DNA of 35,795 bases from the NCBI RefSeq assembly GCF_002086635.1, contig NZ_MVHD01000052.1, positions 1 to 35,795 on the forward strand. Direction: 5' to 3'. Shown piece by piece: positions 15,674 to 23,720 of this stretch; position 1 is the stretch's first letter, and the number at the start of each line of letters is the position of its first letter. The notes under the pieces are model-generated. The model had not been told where the DNA came from and did no database searches. It saw only the letters and a list, made by a program, of their open reading frames with translations. The stretch is from Mycobacterium alsense. Lineage in GTDB: Bacteria > Actinomycetota > Actinomycetes > Mycobacteriales > Mycobacteriaceae. The translations under genes were made by a program, and so were the position numbers.

Positions 15674-16087
15674 ATGGCATCAATACGCAGCGAGTTCCAC
15701 ATCGATGTCGACGCCGACCGGGTTTGGCGGGTGGTCGGGGACTGGGCGGGTGGCCCGGTCGGCATGGCCCGCGGTTACGTGGCGTCGGCGCGGGCCGATG
15801 GCGACGTTCGCGTGGTGAGGTTCGCGAACGGCAATGTGGCCCGTGAACGCCTGGTCGCCCGCGACGAATCCGCGCGCCGGATCGTCTACTCCCTGATCGG
15901 CAACACGGCGCGACCCGAACACGACAACACCGCCATGCAGATCGTGCCCGACGGCGCGCGACGGTGCCGCTTCATCTGGACCCGCGATGTCCTGCCGGAC
16001 GAGTTGGCCGGCCCGTTGCACGCCGCAATGGAGGACGCCGCCCCGGCCATCAAGGCCAGCCTGGAACGCGAACTAGCGGCTCAATAG
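15674..16087 (+). CDS. SRPBCC family protein (polyketide cyclase/START-like)
   Basis: A 137-residue protein that begins with the usual pattern of the SRPBCC ligand-binding fold: a first strand IRSEFHIDVDADRVW, then a glycine-rich turn, and a long C-terminal helix (AMEDAAPAIKASLERELA). These proteins bind small hydrophobic ligands or act as cyclases or hydratases; no catalytic role can be read here. It diverges from the AraC-type regulator with 82 bp between, so that regulator may control it. Its last 15 bases overlap the end of the convergent TetR gene. No ribosome site is seen; GACGCT lies 6 nt before the ATG. Confidence 0.8.
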   Translation: MASIRSEFHIDVDADRVWRVVGDWAGGPVGMARGYVASARADGDVRVVRFANGNVARERLVARDESARRIVYSLIGNTARPEHDNTAMQIVPDGARRCRFIWTRDVLPDELAGPLHAAMEDAAPAIKASLERELAAQ

Positions 16088-16639
16088 CGAGCGCGCCGCG
16101 GGCTTGGCGGCGTCGAGGGCTTCGGTGTCGCCGCCGATCCGCGACAGGATCAGCGCCCCCTCGATCAGCGAGATCACAGCGATAGCAACCCTTTTCGCGT
16201 CCGTGGCGGGCCAGCCGTCGGAGCGCAGCCGCTCCTCGATCGCCGCGCACCAGCCCGTGAACGCGCGCGCGGACGCCTCGCGCACCAGCGGGCTGGCGTT
16301 CACCGACTCGGTGGCGATCGGCTCGATGGGGCAGCCGTCGCGCTGGTCGCCGGCCAGCCCCGCCGCGAGCAGGTCGACCCACCGATCGACGATGTCGGCC
16401 ACCGGCCGGCCCGTCGCCAGGAACCGGCGCAGCAGCGACTCGATGCCGGCGCCCTCGGTGTCCACCACCGCGGCGGCCAGCTGCTGCTTGCCCCGCGGGA
16501 AGTGGTGGTACAGCGAACCGGGCTTGACGCCGGCGGCGTCCAGGATCTGGTTGAGGCCGGTCGCGGCGTAGCCCTGGCGCCGGAACAGGGTGGCGGCGTG
16601 GTCGATCAGGGCGGTGCGGCTGCGGTCGGGTCTGGGCAC
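16073..16639 (-). CDS. TetR/AcrR family transcriptional regulator
   Basis: A 188-residue repressor. The N-terminal helix-turn-helix domain (residues 10-55) carries TLFRRQGYAATGLNQILDAAGVKPGSLYHHF in family order. The remaining helices form the ligand domain with a TetR C-terminal pattern (RDGCPIEPIATE). The GTG at 16639 has TATTTT 6 nt upstream on the minus strand and no ribosome site, so it is probably leaderless. It diverges from a zinc alcohol dehydrogenase-like gene; the 49-bp gap holds a near-perfect palindrome that is likely its operator. It presumably represses itself and the dehydrogenase until an unknown ligand binds. Confidence 0.88.
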   Translation of the reverse strand: MPRPDRSRTALIDHAATLFRRQGYAATGLNQILDAAGVKPGSLYHHFPRGKQQLAAAVVDTEGAGIESLLRRFLATGRPVADIVDRWVDLLAAGLAGDQRDGCPIEPIATESVNASPLVREASARAFTGWCAAIEERLRSDGWPATDAKRVAIAVISLIEGALILSRIGGDTEALDAAKPAARSLLSR

Positions 16640-16645
16640 GGCCTA

Positions 16646-16651
16646 AAAATA
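16646..16651 (-). promoter_or_regulatory. -10 hexamer TATTTT for leaderless tetR
   Basis: TATTTT on the minus strand, six bases before the GTG start of the TetR gene. It lies about 12 bp beyond the operator palindrome. Confidence 0.45.
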
Positions 16652-16662
16652 CTTGACTTTTG

Positions 16663-16678
16663 TTGAATGATCACTCAA
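16663..16678. promoter_or_regulatory. TetR operator, near-perfect 16-bp palindrome
   Basis: TTGAATGATCACTCAA is symmetrical except for one base pair, with TGATCA at the centre. It lies in the 49-bp gap between the divergent TetR gene and the dehydrogenase, ending 10 bp before the dehydrogenase ATG. Short symmetrical sites of this kind are typical TetR-family operators. Confidence 0.6.
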
Positions 16679-16688
16679 GAATACCCCG

Positions 16689-17717
16689 ATGAGGCAGTTG
16701 ACGTACGAAGAGACCGGGCGATACGCGTGGCGTGAGGTGCCCGACCCGCGGATCACCGCGCCCGGGCAGGCGCTGGTCCGGCCGCTGCTGGTGGCGTGTT
16801 GCGACCTCGACGTCGCCGTCGCCCGCGGGCGGCTGCCGTTGCCCCCGGGCTACGCGGTGGGCCACGAGGGAGTGGCCGAGGTCGTCGCGGTCGGCGCCGA
16901 CGTGCGCGGCGTTCGGGTCGGCGACCGCGTCGTGGTCCCGTTCCAGATCAGCTGCGGAAGCTGCCGCGAGTGCCGTCGCGGGGCGACGGGCTCGTGCGGC
17001 GCGGGACCCCTGATGGCGATGTACGGCATGGCGCCGATCGCGGGGCTGGACGGCGGCGGGTTCATGTCCGATCTGGTGCTGGTGCCCTACGCCGACGCGA
17101 TGCTGATCCCGTGTCCCGAGGGGGCCGACCCGGTGGCGATCGCGTCGCTGTCGGACAACATTCCCGACGGCTGGCGCACGGTCGGGCCGTTCGGCGGCGA
17201 GCTGGACCGGCTCGAGCCCACCGATCGGCGCGTGCTCGTGGTGGGGCGGCTGTCGATCGGGCTGTATTCGGCCGCCTTCGCCGCGGCGCTGGGGGCCCGC
17301 GTCGACTACCTCGACACCGACCCGCAGCGGCTCGCCGCCGCCGAGAAGCTCGGTGCGGTGGCCCACGACCTCGCCAAGCCCGACAAGTCGTGGGACCCCT
17401 ACCCGGTCACGGTGCACACCACCGGCGATGCGGCGGTGCTCTCCGCCACGCTGCGCGCGACCTGGCCGGACGGGGTGTGCACCGACACCGGGATCTACCC
17501 CGAATACAAGGTCGAGATGCCGTTGCTGCCGATGTACACCCGCGGCGTGCAGTTCGTCACCGGGCGGGTCAGCGCGCGAACGGTCATCCCGCGGGTGCTC
17601 CAGTTGCTCGCCGACGGCCTCGACCTGTCGCCGGCCGTCGACCGCGTCGTCGCGTGGGACGACGCGCCCGCGGCCTGGCCCGCGATGACCGGCAAGACGG
17701 TCTTCGCCCGCGCCTAG
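16689..17717 (+). CDS. Zinc-dependent medium-chain alcohol dehydrogenase family protein
   Basis: A 342-residue MDR oxidoreductase. Catalytic zinc site residues are C38 with D39, and H59-E60 in GHEG. The structural zinc site is C89-x2-C92-x2-C95-x7-C103 (CGSCRECRRGATGSC). The nucleotide fold LVVGRLSIGLYSAAFAAALGA replaces the usual glycine motif with a slightly divergent one, so cofactor preference cannot be read. DYLDTDPQR follows at the expected acidic position, which favours NAD(H). It is transcribed away from the TetR gene, which likely regulates it. The ATG lies 10 bp after the operator palindrome. The substrate is unknown. Confidence 0.88.
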   Translation: MRQLTYEETGRYAWREVPDPRITAPGQALVRPLLVACCDLDVAVARGRLPLPPGYAVGHEGVAEVVAVGADVRGVRVGDRVVVPFQISCGSCRECRRGATGSCGAGPLMAMYGMAPIAGLDGGGFMSDLVLVPYADAMLIPCPEGADPVAIASLSDNIPDGWRTVGPFGGELDRLEPTDRRVLVVGRLSIGLYSAAFAAALGARVDYLDTDPQRLAAAEKLGAVAHDLAKPDKSWDPYPVTVHTTGDAAVLSATLRATWPDGVCTDTGIYPEYKVEMPLLPMYTRGVQFVTGRVSARTVIPRVLQLLADGLDLSPAVDRVVAWDDAPAAWPAMTGKTVFARA

Positions 17718-17730
17718 CTCGCCGCCTGCC

Positions 17731-17752
17731 GCCGCGGGCCCGCCGCCGCGGC
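17731..17752. terminator. GC-rich hairpin after the dehydrogenase
   Basis: GCCGCGG, an 8-base loop, then CCGCGGC: a perfect 7-bp stem starting 14 bases after the dehydrogenase stop. It lacks a T-run, so it would be an atypical terminator. Confidence 0.35.
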
Positions 17753-17869
17753 CCGAGTGTGAATCGGCGGCGTTGCGGGTGAAGCGTGGGCGGGAAATCG
17801 CCAAAATCCGCGTCCCGCGCTCACGGTCGAAGCCCTGAGCGCACACTCGATGCGCGCCCCTGCGAGCGC

Positions 17870-18292
17870 TCAGGCGACGTCGCCGACGAAAACCCCGATC
17901 CGGCGCAGCTGCACGCGCGCCATGAACGGCAGTCGCTGGACGTCGGGGCCGTCGGAGCCGGCCGGCAAAATCCGCGGGTTGGTGATGTGCACCACGCGGT
18001 TGCGGCCGTACTGCACGTCGGCCTCGCCGGCGGCCAACACGTTCTTCACCCAGTTCGTCTTGCCGTGGCCCAGCGCGATCGCCAGGACATTGCCCTTGCG
18101 GTACGGCGTGATGATGGTTTCGTACTGCTTACCCGACGTGCGCCCACGATGCTTGATGGTCGCGGTTCCCGGCAGGAACCGGGCGATCGGCTTGAGCGCG
18201 GGGTTGAAGTACTTGATCTGAAACCGCTCGAACCAGGGCGGGAACACCATCGGGACGCCCGGGGCGTTGTTGGGGTGATCCTTTGCGGACAT
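17870..18292 (-). CDS. Deazaflavin (F420)-dependent nitroreductase family protein (Rv1598c-like)
   Basis: A 140-residue protein of the Ddn/DUF385 split-barrel family, members of which use coenzyme F420 for reductions in mycobacteria. Family features are IKHRGRTSGKQYETIITPYR, the loop ALGHGKTNWVKNVLAAGEADVQ, and the ending strand. The ATG at 18292 has TACAGT 6 nt upstream on the minus strand and no ribosome site, so it is probably leaderless. An upstream open frame is only a shadow of hisD. It diverges from hisD with 55 bp between starts. The place matches M. tuberculosis Rv1598c. The substrate is unknown. Confidence 0.85.
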   Translation of the reverse strand: MSAKDHPNNAPGVPMVFPPWFERFQIKYFNPALKPIARFLPGTATIKHRGRTSGKQYETIITPYRKGNVLAIALGHGKTNWVKNVLAAGEADVQYGRNRVVHITNPRILPAGSDGPDVQRLPFMARVQLRRIGVFVGDVA

Positions 18293-18298
18293 AACGGC

Positions 18299-18304
18299 AC
18301 TGTA
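18299..18304 (-). promoter_or_regulatory. -10 hexamer TACAGT for the deazaflavin-dependent reductase
   Basis: TACAGT on the minus strand, six bases before the ATG. Consistent with a leaderless start. Confidence 0.45.
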
Positions 18305-18334
18305 CCGGTCGGATATTGACTTGAGCTGCTCTGG

Positions 18335-18340
18335 GACAAT
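18335..18340 (+). promoter_or_regulatory. Possible -10 GACAAT for hisD
   Basis: GACAAT, seven bases before the GTG at 18348. It deviates from TANNNT only in the first base. If used, the his operon mRNA is leaderless, and the ATG at 18339 lies inside the promoter and cannot be the start. Confidence 0.35.
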
Positions 18341-18347
18341 GGGGAAC

Positions 18348-19697
18348 GTGAACCCCACGCGACCGTCGCCGATCGCCCGCATTGACCTGCGCGGCGTGGA
18401 GCTGACGGCTGCCCGGCTGCGGTCGGCGCTGCCGCGCGGCGGCGCCGACGTGGACAGCGCGCTGCCCCGGGTGCGGCCGATCGTCGAGGCCGTCGCCGAG
18501 CGCGGGGCCGAGGCGGCGCTGGAGTTCGGGGCGTCGTTCGACGGCGTGCGGCCCTCGGCCGTGCGGGTGCCCGCCGCCGAGCTCGAGAAGGCGCTGGCCG
18601 GGCTGGACGCCGGCGTGGTCGAGGCGCTGCAGGTCATGATCGAGCGCACCCGCGCCGTGCACGCCGACCAGCGGCGCGCCGACGTCACCACGACGCTGGG
18701 CGCCGGGGCGACGGTCACCGAGCGATGGGTCCCCGTCGAGCGGGTGGGCCTGTACGTGCCCGGCGGCAACGCCGTGTACCCGTCGAGCGTGGTGATGAAC
18801 GTGGTGCCCGCGCAGGCCGCCGGCGTCGGCTCGCTGGTGGTGGCCAGCCCGCCCCAGGCGGCCAACGAGGGTTCGTTCAAAGGTCTCCCGCACCCGACGA
18901 TCCTGGCCGCGGCCCGGCTGCTGGGGGTCGACGAGGTGTGGGCCGTCGGCGGGGCCCAGGCGGTGGCGCTGCTGGCCTACGGCGGCACCGACACCGACGG
19001 AGCCGAGTTGAGTCCCGTCGACATGATCACCGGGCCCGGCAACATCTACGTCACCGCCGCCAAGCGGCTGTGCCGCTCCCGGGTGGGCATCGACGCCGAG
19101 GCCGGGCCGACGGAGATCGCCATCCTGGCCGACCACACCGCCGACCCCGCGCACGTCGCCGCCGACCTGATCAGCCAGGCCGAGCACGACGAGATGGCCG
19201 GCAGCGTGCTGGTCACCCCGAACGAGAAGCTGGCCGCCGCCACCGAACGCGAACTGGCCGCCCAGCTGCAAACCACGGTGCACCGGGAACGGGTGGCCGC
19301 GGCGCTGGGTGGGCGCCAATCGGCGATCATCCTCGTCGACGATCTGGACGCCGGGGTCACGGTGGTCAACGCCTACGCCGCCGAACACCTGGAGATCCAG
19401 ACCGTCGACGCTTCGCGGGTCGCCGACCGAATCCGTTCCGCCGGGGCGATTTTCGTCGGCCCCTACGCACCGGTCAGCCTCGGCGACTACTGCGCCGGGT
19501 CCAACCACGTGCTGCCGACCGGCGGCTCCGCCCGCCACTCCAGCGGCCTGTCGGTCCAGACGTTCCTGCGCGGCATCCACGTCGTCGACTACACCGAGGC
19601 GGCCCTCAAAGACGTGTCCGGGCACGTGATCACGCTGGCCGAGGCCGAAGACCTGCCGTCGCACGGCGAGGCGGTGCGGCGGAGGTTCGAGCGATGA
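18348..19697 (+). CDS. hisD: Histidinol dehydrogenase HisD
   Basis: Oxidises histidinol to histidine in two NAD-dependent steps at a zinc site; last enzyme of the pathway but first gene of this operon. With GTG 18348 it has 449 residues; M. tuberculosis HisD has about 440. Motifs: VERVGLYVPGGNAVYPSSV, the ITGPGN region, AGPTEIAILAD, the zinc and base residues in QAEHDE, AEHLEI and LGDYCAGSNH, and SGLSVQTFLRG near the end. A GTG start is preferred because GACAAT lies 7 nt upstream and no ribosome site suits the alternative ATG at 18339; both remain possible. Its stop overlaps hisC as ATGA. Confidence 0.95.
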   Translation: MNPTRPSPIARIDLRGVELTAARLRSALPRGGADVDSALPRVRPIVEAVAERGAEAALEFGASFDGVRPSAVRVPAAELEKALAGLDAGVVEALQVMIERTRAVHADQRRADVTTTLGAGATVTERWVPVERVGLYVPGGNAVYPSSVVMNVVPAQAAGVGSLVVASPPQAANEGSFKGLPHPTILAAARLLGVDEVWAVGGAQAVALLAYGGTDTDGAELSPVDMITGPGNIYVTAAKRLCRSRVGIDAEAGPTEIAILADHTADPAHVAADLISQAEHDEMAGSVLVTPNEKLAAATERELAAQLQTTVHRERVAAALGGRQSAIILVDDLDAGVTVVNAYAAEHLEIQTVDASRVADRIRSAGAIFVGPYAPVSLGDYCAGSNHVLPTGGSARHSSGLSVQTFLRGIHVVDYTEAALKDVSGHVITLAEAEDLPSHGEAVRRRFER

Positions 19698-20875
19698 ACT
19701 CCAAAAAGCCCACCCGCCGGCCGACATTGGATGACCTGCCGCTGCGCGACGACCTGCGCGGCAAGTCGCCCTACGGCGCACCGCAATTGGCGGTTCCCGT
19801 GCGGCTCAACACCAACGAGAACCCGCACCCGCCCACCAGGGCGCTGGTGGACGACGTGGTGCGCTCGGTGGCCGACGCCGCCGCGGACCTGCACCGCTAC
19901 CCCGACCGCGACGCGGTGGCGTTGCGCCGCGACCTGGCCGGCTATCTCACCGCGCAGACCGGGACCCGGCTCGCTGTGGAAAACCTCTGGGCCGCCAACG
20001 GCTCCAACGAGATCCTGCAGCAGCTGCTGCAGGCGTTCGGGGGGCCGGGCCGCACCGCGATCGGGTTCGTCCCGTCCTACTCGATGCACCCGATCATCGC
20101 CGACGGCACCCGCACCGAATGGCTCGAAGCCGCCCGCGGCGACGACTTCGCCCTGGACGTCGACGCCGCGGCGGCCGCGGTCGTCGAACGCCGGCCCGAC
20201 GTCGTCTTCGTCGCCAGCCCCAACAACCCGTCGGGGCAAAGCGTCTCGCTGCCGGACCTGCGCCGGCTGCTCGACGTGGTGCCGGGCATCCTGATCGTCG
20301 ACGAGGCTTACGGCGAGTTCTCCTCGCAGCCCAGCGCGGTGGCGCTGGTCGAGGAGTATCCGACCAGGCTCGTCGTCACGCGCACCATGAGCAAGGCATT
20401 CGCGTTCGCCGGCGGGCGCCTCGGGTACCTGATCGCCACGCCCGCGATGATCGACGCGATGCTGCTGGTGCGGCTGCCGTATCACCTGTCGTCGGTCACC
20501 CAGGCCGCGGCCCGGGCCGCGCTGCGGCACGCCGACGACACCCTGAGCAGCGTGGCGACACTGATCAAGGAACGGGAGCGCGTCTCGAAGGCGCTCAGCG
20601 GCATGGGTTTTCGGGTCATCCCCAGCGACGCCAACTTCGTGCTGTTCGGGCGGTTCGCCGACGCTCCGGCGGCCTGGCGGCGCTACCTCGACGCGGGCGT
20701 CCTGATCCGCGACGTCGGGATTCCCGGCTACCTGCGCGTCACCACCGGGCTGGCCGCCGAGAACGACGCCTTCCTGCGGGCCAGCGCCCCGATCGCCGCT
20801 ACCGACCTGGCCCCCAGGTCGGTAACAGCGGGTCGCGACGATGTATTACGCGACCATGTATTAGGAGCACCATGA
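19694..20875 (+). CDS. hisC: Histidinol-phosphate aminotransferase HisC
   Basis: PLP enzyme that transfers the amino group of glutamate to imidazole acetol phosphate. The 393 residues include LNTNENPHPP at the substrate site, ANGSNEIL, SPNNPSGQ, DEAYGEFS and the PLP lysine in TRTMSKAFAFAGGRLGY. The C-terminus runs about a dozen residues beyond what I expect for the mycobacterial protein (ending HVLGAP). This extension is encoded by a stretch with two copies of ATGTATTA (20841-20848 and 20856-20863), and it reaches the hisB start. Its stop overlaps the hisB ATG (ATGA). The extra tail may be recent; the enzyme core is complete. Confidence 0.95.
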   Translation: MNSKKPTRRPTLDDLPLRDDLRGKSPYGAPQLAVPVRLNTNENPHPPTRALVDDVVRSVADAAADLHRYPDRDAVALRRDLAGYLTAQTGTRLAVENLWAANGSNEILQQLLQAFGGPGRTAIGFVPSYSMHPIIADGTRTEWLEAARGDDFALDVDAAAAAVVERRPDVVFVASPNNPSGQSVSLPDLRRLLDVVPGILIVDEAYGEFSSQPSAVALVEEYPTRLVVTRTMSKAFAFAGGRLGYLIATPAMIDAMLLVRLPYHLSSVTQAAARAALRHADDTLSSVATLIKERERVSKALSGMGFRVIPSDANFVLFGRFADAPAAWRRYLDAGVLIRDVGIPGYLRVTTGLAAENDAFLRASAPIAATDLAPRSVTAGRDDVLRDHVLGAP

Positions 20876-21492
20876 CAGCCACCACGACCCGTCGCGCGCG
20901 TATCGAACGGCGCACCAAGGAGTCCGACATCGTCGTCGAGCTCGACCTCGACGGCACCGGGCAGGTCCACGTCGACACCGGGGTGCCGTTCTACGACCAC
21001 ATGCTGACGGCGCTGGGCAGCCACGCCAGCTTCGACCTGACCGTGCGCACCCAGGGCGACGTCGAAATCGAGGGCCACCACGCCATCGAGGACACCGCGA
21101 TCGCGCTCGGCCAGGCGCTCGGCGAGGCCCTGGGCGACAAGAAGGGCATCCGCCGGTTCGGGGACGCCTTCATCCCGATGGACGAGGCGCTGGCCCACGC
21201 CGTGGTCGACGTGTCCGGCCGGGCGTACTGTGTGCACACGGGCGAGCCGGATCACCTGCGGCACATCACCATTGCGGGCAGCTCGGTGCCGTACCACACC
21301 GTCGTGAACCGCCACGTGTTCGAAACGCTGGCCGCCAACGCCCGCATCGCCCTGCACGTGCGGGTGCTCTACGGGCGCGACCCGCACCACATCACCGAGG
21401 CGGAATACAAGGCGGTGGCCCGCGCGCTGCGTCAGGCGGTCGAGCCGGACCCCCGGGTGGTGGGTGTGCCGTCCACCAAAGGTGTTCTGTGA
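20872..21492 (+). CDS. hisB: Imidazoleglycerol-phosphate dehydratase HisB
   Basis: Dehydrates imidazole glycerol phosphate at a di-manganese site. The 206 residues form the monofunctional dehydratase; no histidinol phosphatase domain is fused. Metal-binding motifs are FYDHMLTALGSHASFDL, the pair EGHHAIEDTAIALG, and the later PHHITEAEYKAVARALR, and the repeated half-domain structure is clear. The ATG at 20872 follows GGAG at 6 nt, and overlaps the hisC stop by four bases. Its own stop overlaps the hisH GTG (GTGA). Confidence 0.96.
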   Translation: MTATTTRRARIERRTKESDIVVELDLDGTGQVHVDTGVPFYDHMLTALGSHASFDLTVRTQGDVEIEGHHAIEDTAIALGQALGEALGDKKGIRRFGDAFIPMDEALAHAVVDVSGRAYCVHTGEPDHLRHITIAGSSVPYHTVVNRHVFETLAANARIALHVRVLYGRDPHHITEAEYKAVARALRQAVEPDPRVVGVPSTKGVL

Positions 21493-22118
21493 CAAGACGA
21501 TCGGTTGTGGTCCTGGACTACGGCTCGGGCAACCTGCGGTCGGCGCAACGCGCCCTGCAGCGGGCCGGGGCGTCCGTCGAGGTGACCGCCGACGCGGGCG
21601 CCGCCGCGGCGGCCGACGGGCTGGTGGTGCCGGGGGTCGGCGCGTTCGACGCGTGCATGACGGGCCTGCGCAAGATCGCGGGGGAGCGGATCATCGCCGA
21701 GCGGGTGGCCGGCGGGCGGCCGGTGCTGGGGGTGTGCGTCGGCATGCAGATCCTGTTCGCCCGCGGCGTCGAATTCGGTGTGGAGACAGCGGGTTGCGGG
21801 CAGTGGCCGGGGGCCGTCACCCGGCTGGATGCGCCGGTGGTCCCGCACATGGGCTGGAACGTGGTGAATCCCGGGCCGGGCAGCGCGCTGTTCAAGGGGC
21901 TGGACGGCCTCGATCCCCCGGCGCGGTTCTACTTCGTGCACTCCTACGCCGCCCAGCGGTGGGAAGGCTCCCCGGATGCGGTGCTGACGTGGGCGATGCA
22001 CCGGGTCCCGTTTTTGGCCGCGGTCGAGGAGGGGCCGCTGGCCGCCACCCAATTTCACCCGGAGAAGAGCGGCGATGCCGGCGCGGCCGTGTTGAGCAAT
22101 TGGGTCGAGGGACTGTGA
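21489..22118 (+). CDS. hisH: Imidazole glycerol phosphate synthase glutaminase subunit HisH
   Basis: Class I glutamine amidotransferase that supplies ammonia to HisF. The 209 residues show LDYGSGNLRSA at the N-terminus, VPGVGAFDACM for the oxyanion region, the nucleophile cysteine in GVCVGMQILF, and the His-Glu pair in ATQFHPEKS near the C-terminus. The start is GTG at 21489, overlapping the hisB stop. HisA follows after 13 bp, and the partner hisF comes two genes later. Confidence 0.96.
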   Translation: MTRRSVVVLDYGSGNLRSAQRALQRAGASVEVTADAGAAAAADGLVVPGVGAFDACMTGLRKIAGERIIAERVAGGRPVLGVCVGMQILFARGVEFGVETAGCGQWPGAVTRLDAPVVPHMGWNVVNPGPGSALFKGLDGLDPPARFYFVHSYAAQRWEGSPDAVLTWAMHRVPFLAAVEEGPLAATQFHPEKSGDAGAAVLSNWVEGL

Positions 22119-22131
22119 CGGGGATTTGAGA

Positions 22132-22866
22132 ATGCCGTTGATTCTGTTACCCGCGGTCGACGTGGTCGACGGCCGCGCCGTGCGCCTGGTGCAGGGCAAG
22201 GTGGGCAGCGAAACCGAGTACGGCTCGGCGCTGGACGCCGCCGTGGCCTGGCAGCGCGACGGCGCCGAGTGGATCCACCTGGTCGACCTGGACGCCGCGT
22301 TCGGCCGCGGCTCCAACCGCGAGCTCCTCGCCGAGGTGGTGGGCAAGCTCGACGTGGCGGTGGAGCTGTCCGGCGGGATCCGCGACGACGACTCCCTGGC
22401 GGCCGCGCTGGCCACCGGCTGCGCCCGGGTCAACCTGGGCACGGCGGCCCTGGAAAACCCGCAATGGTGCGCGCGCGCGATCGCCGAGCATGGCGACAAG
22501 GTCGCCGTGGGACTGGACGTCCAGGTCGTCGGCGGCGAACACCGGTTGCGCGGCCGCGGCTGGGAAACCGACGGCGGCGACCTGTGGGACGTACTGGAAC
22601 GCCTTGACGGCCAAGGCTGTTCGCGGTTCGTGGTCACCGACGTCACCAAGGACGGCACGTTGGGCGGCCCCAATCTCGACCTGCTGGCCGCCGTGGCCGA
22701 CCGCACCGACGCCCCGGTGATCGCGTCGGGCGGCGTGTCCAGCCTGGACGACCTGCGCGCCATCGCGACGCTGACCGACCGCGGCGTCGAGGGCGCCATC
22801 GTCGGCAAGGCCCTCTACGCCGGGCGGTTCACCCTGCCCGAGGCCCTGGCCGCGGTGAGGGCCTAG
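22132..22866 (+). CDS. hisA: PriA: bifunctional HisA/TrpF isomerase
   Basis: A 244-residue TIM-barrel enzyme. In actinobacteria this gene product isomerises both ProFAR (histidine) and phosphoribosylanthranilate (tryptophan). The catalytic Asp10 is in LLPAVDVV and the second Asp in VVTDVTKDG. Phosphate loops are ELSGGIRDD and ASGGVSSLDD. The sequence closely follows M. tuberculosis PriA as I recall it. No trpF is found in the trp cluster of this window, fitting the dual role. The ATG at 22132 has GGGGA 7 nt upstream; a TTG two codons earlier is less likely. Confidence 0.93.
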   Translation: MPLILLPAVDVVDGRAVRLVQGKVGSETEYGSALDAAVAWQRDGAEWIHLVDLDAAFGRGSNRELLAEVVGKLDVAVELSGGIRDDDSLAAALATGCARVNLGTAALENPQWCARAIAEHGDKVAVGLDVQVVGGEHRLRGRGWETDGGDLWDVLERLDGQGCSRFVVTDVTKDGTLGGPNLDLLAAVADRTDAPVIASGGVSSLDDLRAIATLTDRGVEGAIVGKALYAGRFTLPEALAAVRA

Positions 22867-22870
22867 GCGC

Positions 22871-23683
22871 ATGGACCTGAACGCGCTGACGTCCCCGTTG
22901 GTCGACAAGGCTTCGAAGATCCTCGACGCCGCCGTGCCGCGCTTCGTGGAGGGTCACCGCGCCGACTCGGCGGTCGCCAAGAAGGGCAACGACTTCGCCA
23001 CCGAAATCGACCTCGCCATCGAGCGGCAGGTCGTCACCGCGCTGCAGGCCACCACCGGGATCGGTGTGCACGGCGAGGAGTTCGGCGGCACCGACGTCGA
23101 CTCGCCGTGGGTGTGGGTGCTCGACCCGATCGACGGCACCTTCAACTACGCCGCGGGTTCGCCGATGGCCGCGATCCTGCTGGCGCTGCTGCACGACGGC
23201 GACCCGGTGGCGGGCCTGACCTGGATGCCGTTCGTCGGCGAGCGCTACGTCGCCGCGGCCGGCGGCCCGCTGGTCAAAAACGGGGTGCCGCAACCCGCGC
23301 TGGAAAGCACGGACCTGGCCGACAGCCTGGTGGCGGTCGGATCGTTCAGCGCCGATTCGCGCGGCCGCTTCCCGGGCCGCTACCGCATAGCGGTGCTGGA
23401 GAAGCTCAGCCGGGTGTCGTCGCGGCTGCGGATGCACGGGTCCACCGGCATCGACCTGGTCTACGTCGCCGACGGAATACTCAGCGCCGCAATAACGTTC
23501 GGCGGTCACGTCTGGGACCATGCCGCCGGCGTCGCCCAAGTCAGGTCCGCAGGCGGCATCGTCACCGACCTGGCCGGCAGGCCGTGGACCCCGGAGTCCG
23601 ACTCGGTGCTGGCCGCGGCGCCCGGCGCGCACGACGAGGTCCTCGAGATCCTGCGCGCCGTGGGCCAACCGGAGGACTACTGA
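22871..23683 (+). CDS. impA: Inositol monophosphatase family protein ImpA
   Basis: A 270-residue Mg-dependent phosphatase of the inositol monophosphatase fold. Metal motifs are GEEFGG, DPIDGTFNY (near residue 85) and WDHAAGVAQVRSAGG near the C-terminus. It could release phosphate from inositol phosphate or, given its place inside the his operon, from histidinol phosphate. As I recall, in M. tuberculosis a different gene, hisN, is assigned the latter role, so the operon position alone does not settle it. It starts 4 bp after hisA, and hisF begins one base after its stop. Confidence 0.9.
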   Translation: MDLNALTSPLVDKASKILDAAVPRFVEGHRADSAVAKKGNDFATEIDLAIERQVVTALQATTGIGVHGEEFGGTDVDSPWVWVLDPIDGTFNYAAGSPMAAILLALLHDGDPVAGLTWMPFVGERYVAAAGGPLVKNGVPQPALESTDLADSLVAVGSFSADSRGRFPGRYRIAVLEKLSRVSSRLRMHGSTGIDLVYVADGILSAAITFGGHVWDHAAGVAQVRSAGGIVTDLAGRPWTPESDSVLAAAPGAHDEVLEILRAVGQPEDY

Positions 23684-23684
23684 T

Positions 23685-23720
23685 ATGCCCGCCATGCCCA
23701 CCATGCCCGCCATGCCCGCC
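23685..23720 (+). repeat. Four tandem 9-bp units at the hisF start
   Basis: ATGCCCGCC with one ATGCCCACC variant, four units in a row, each giving a possible in-frame start codon. Copy number could vary without breaking the frame. Confidence 0.85.
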
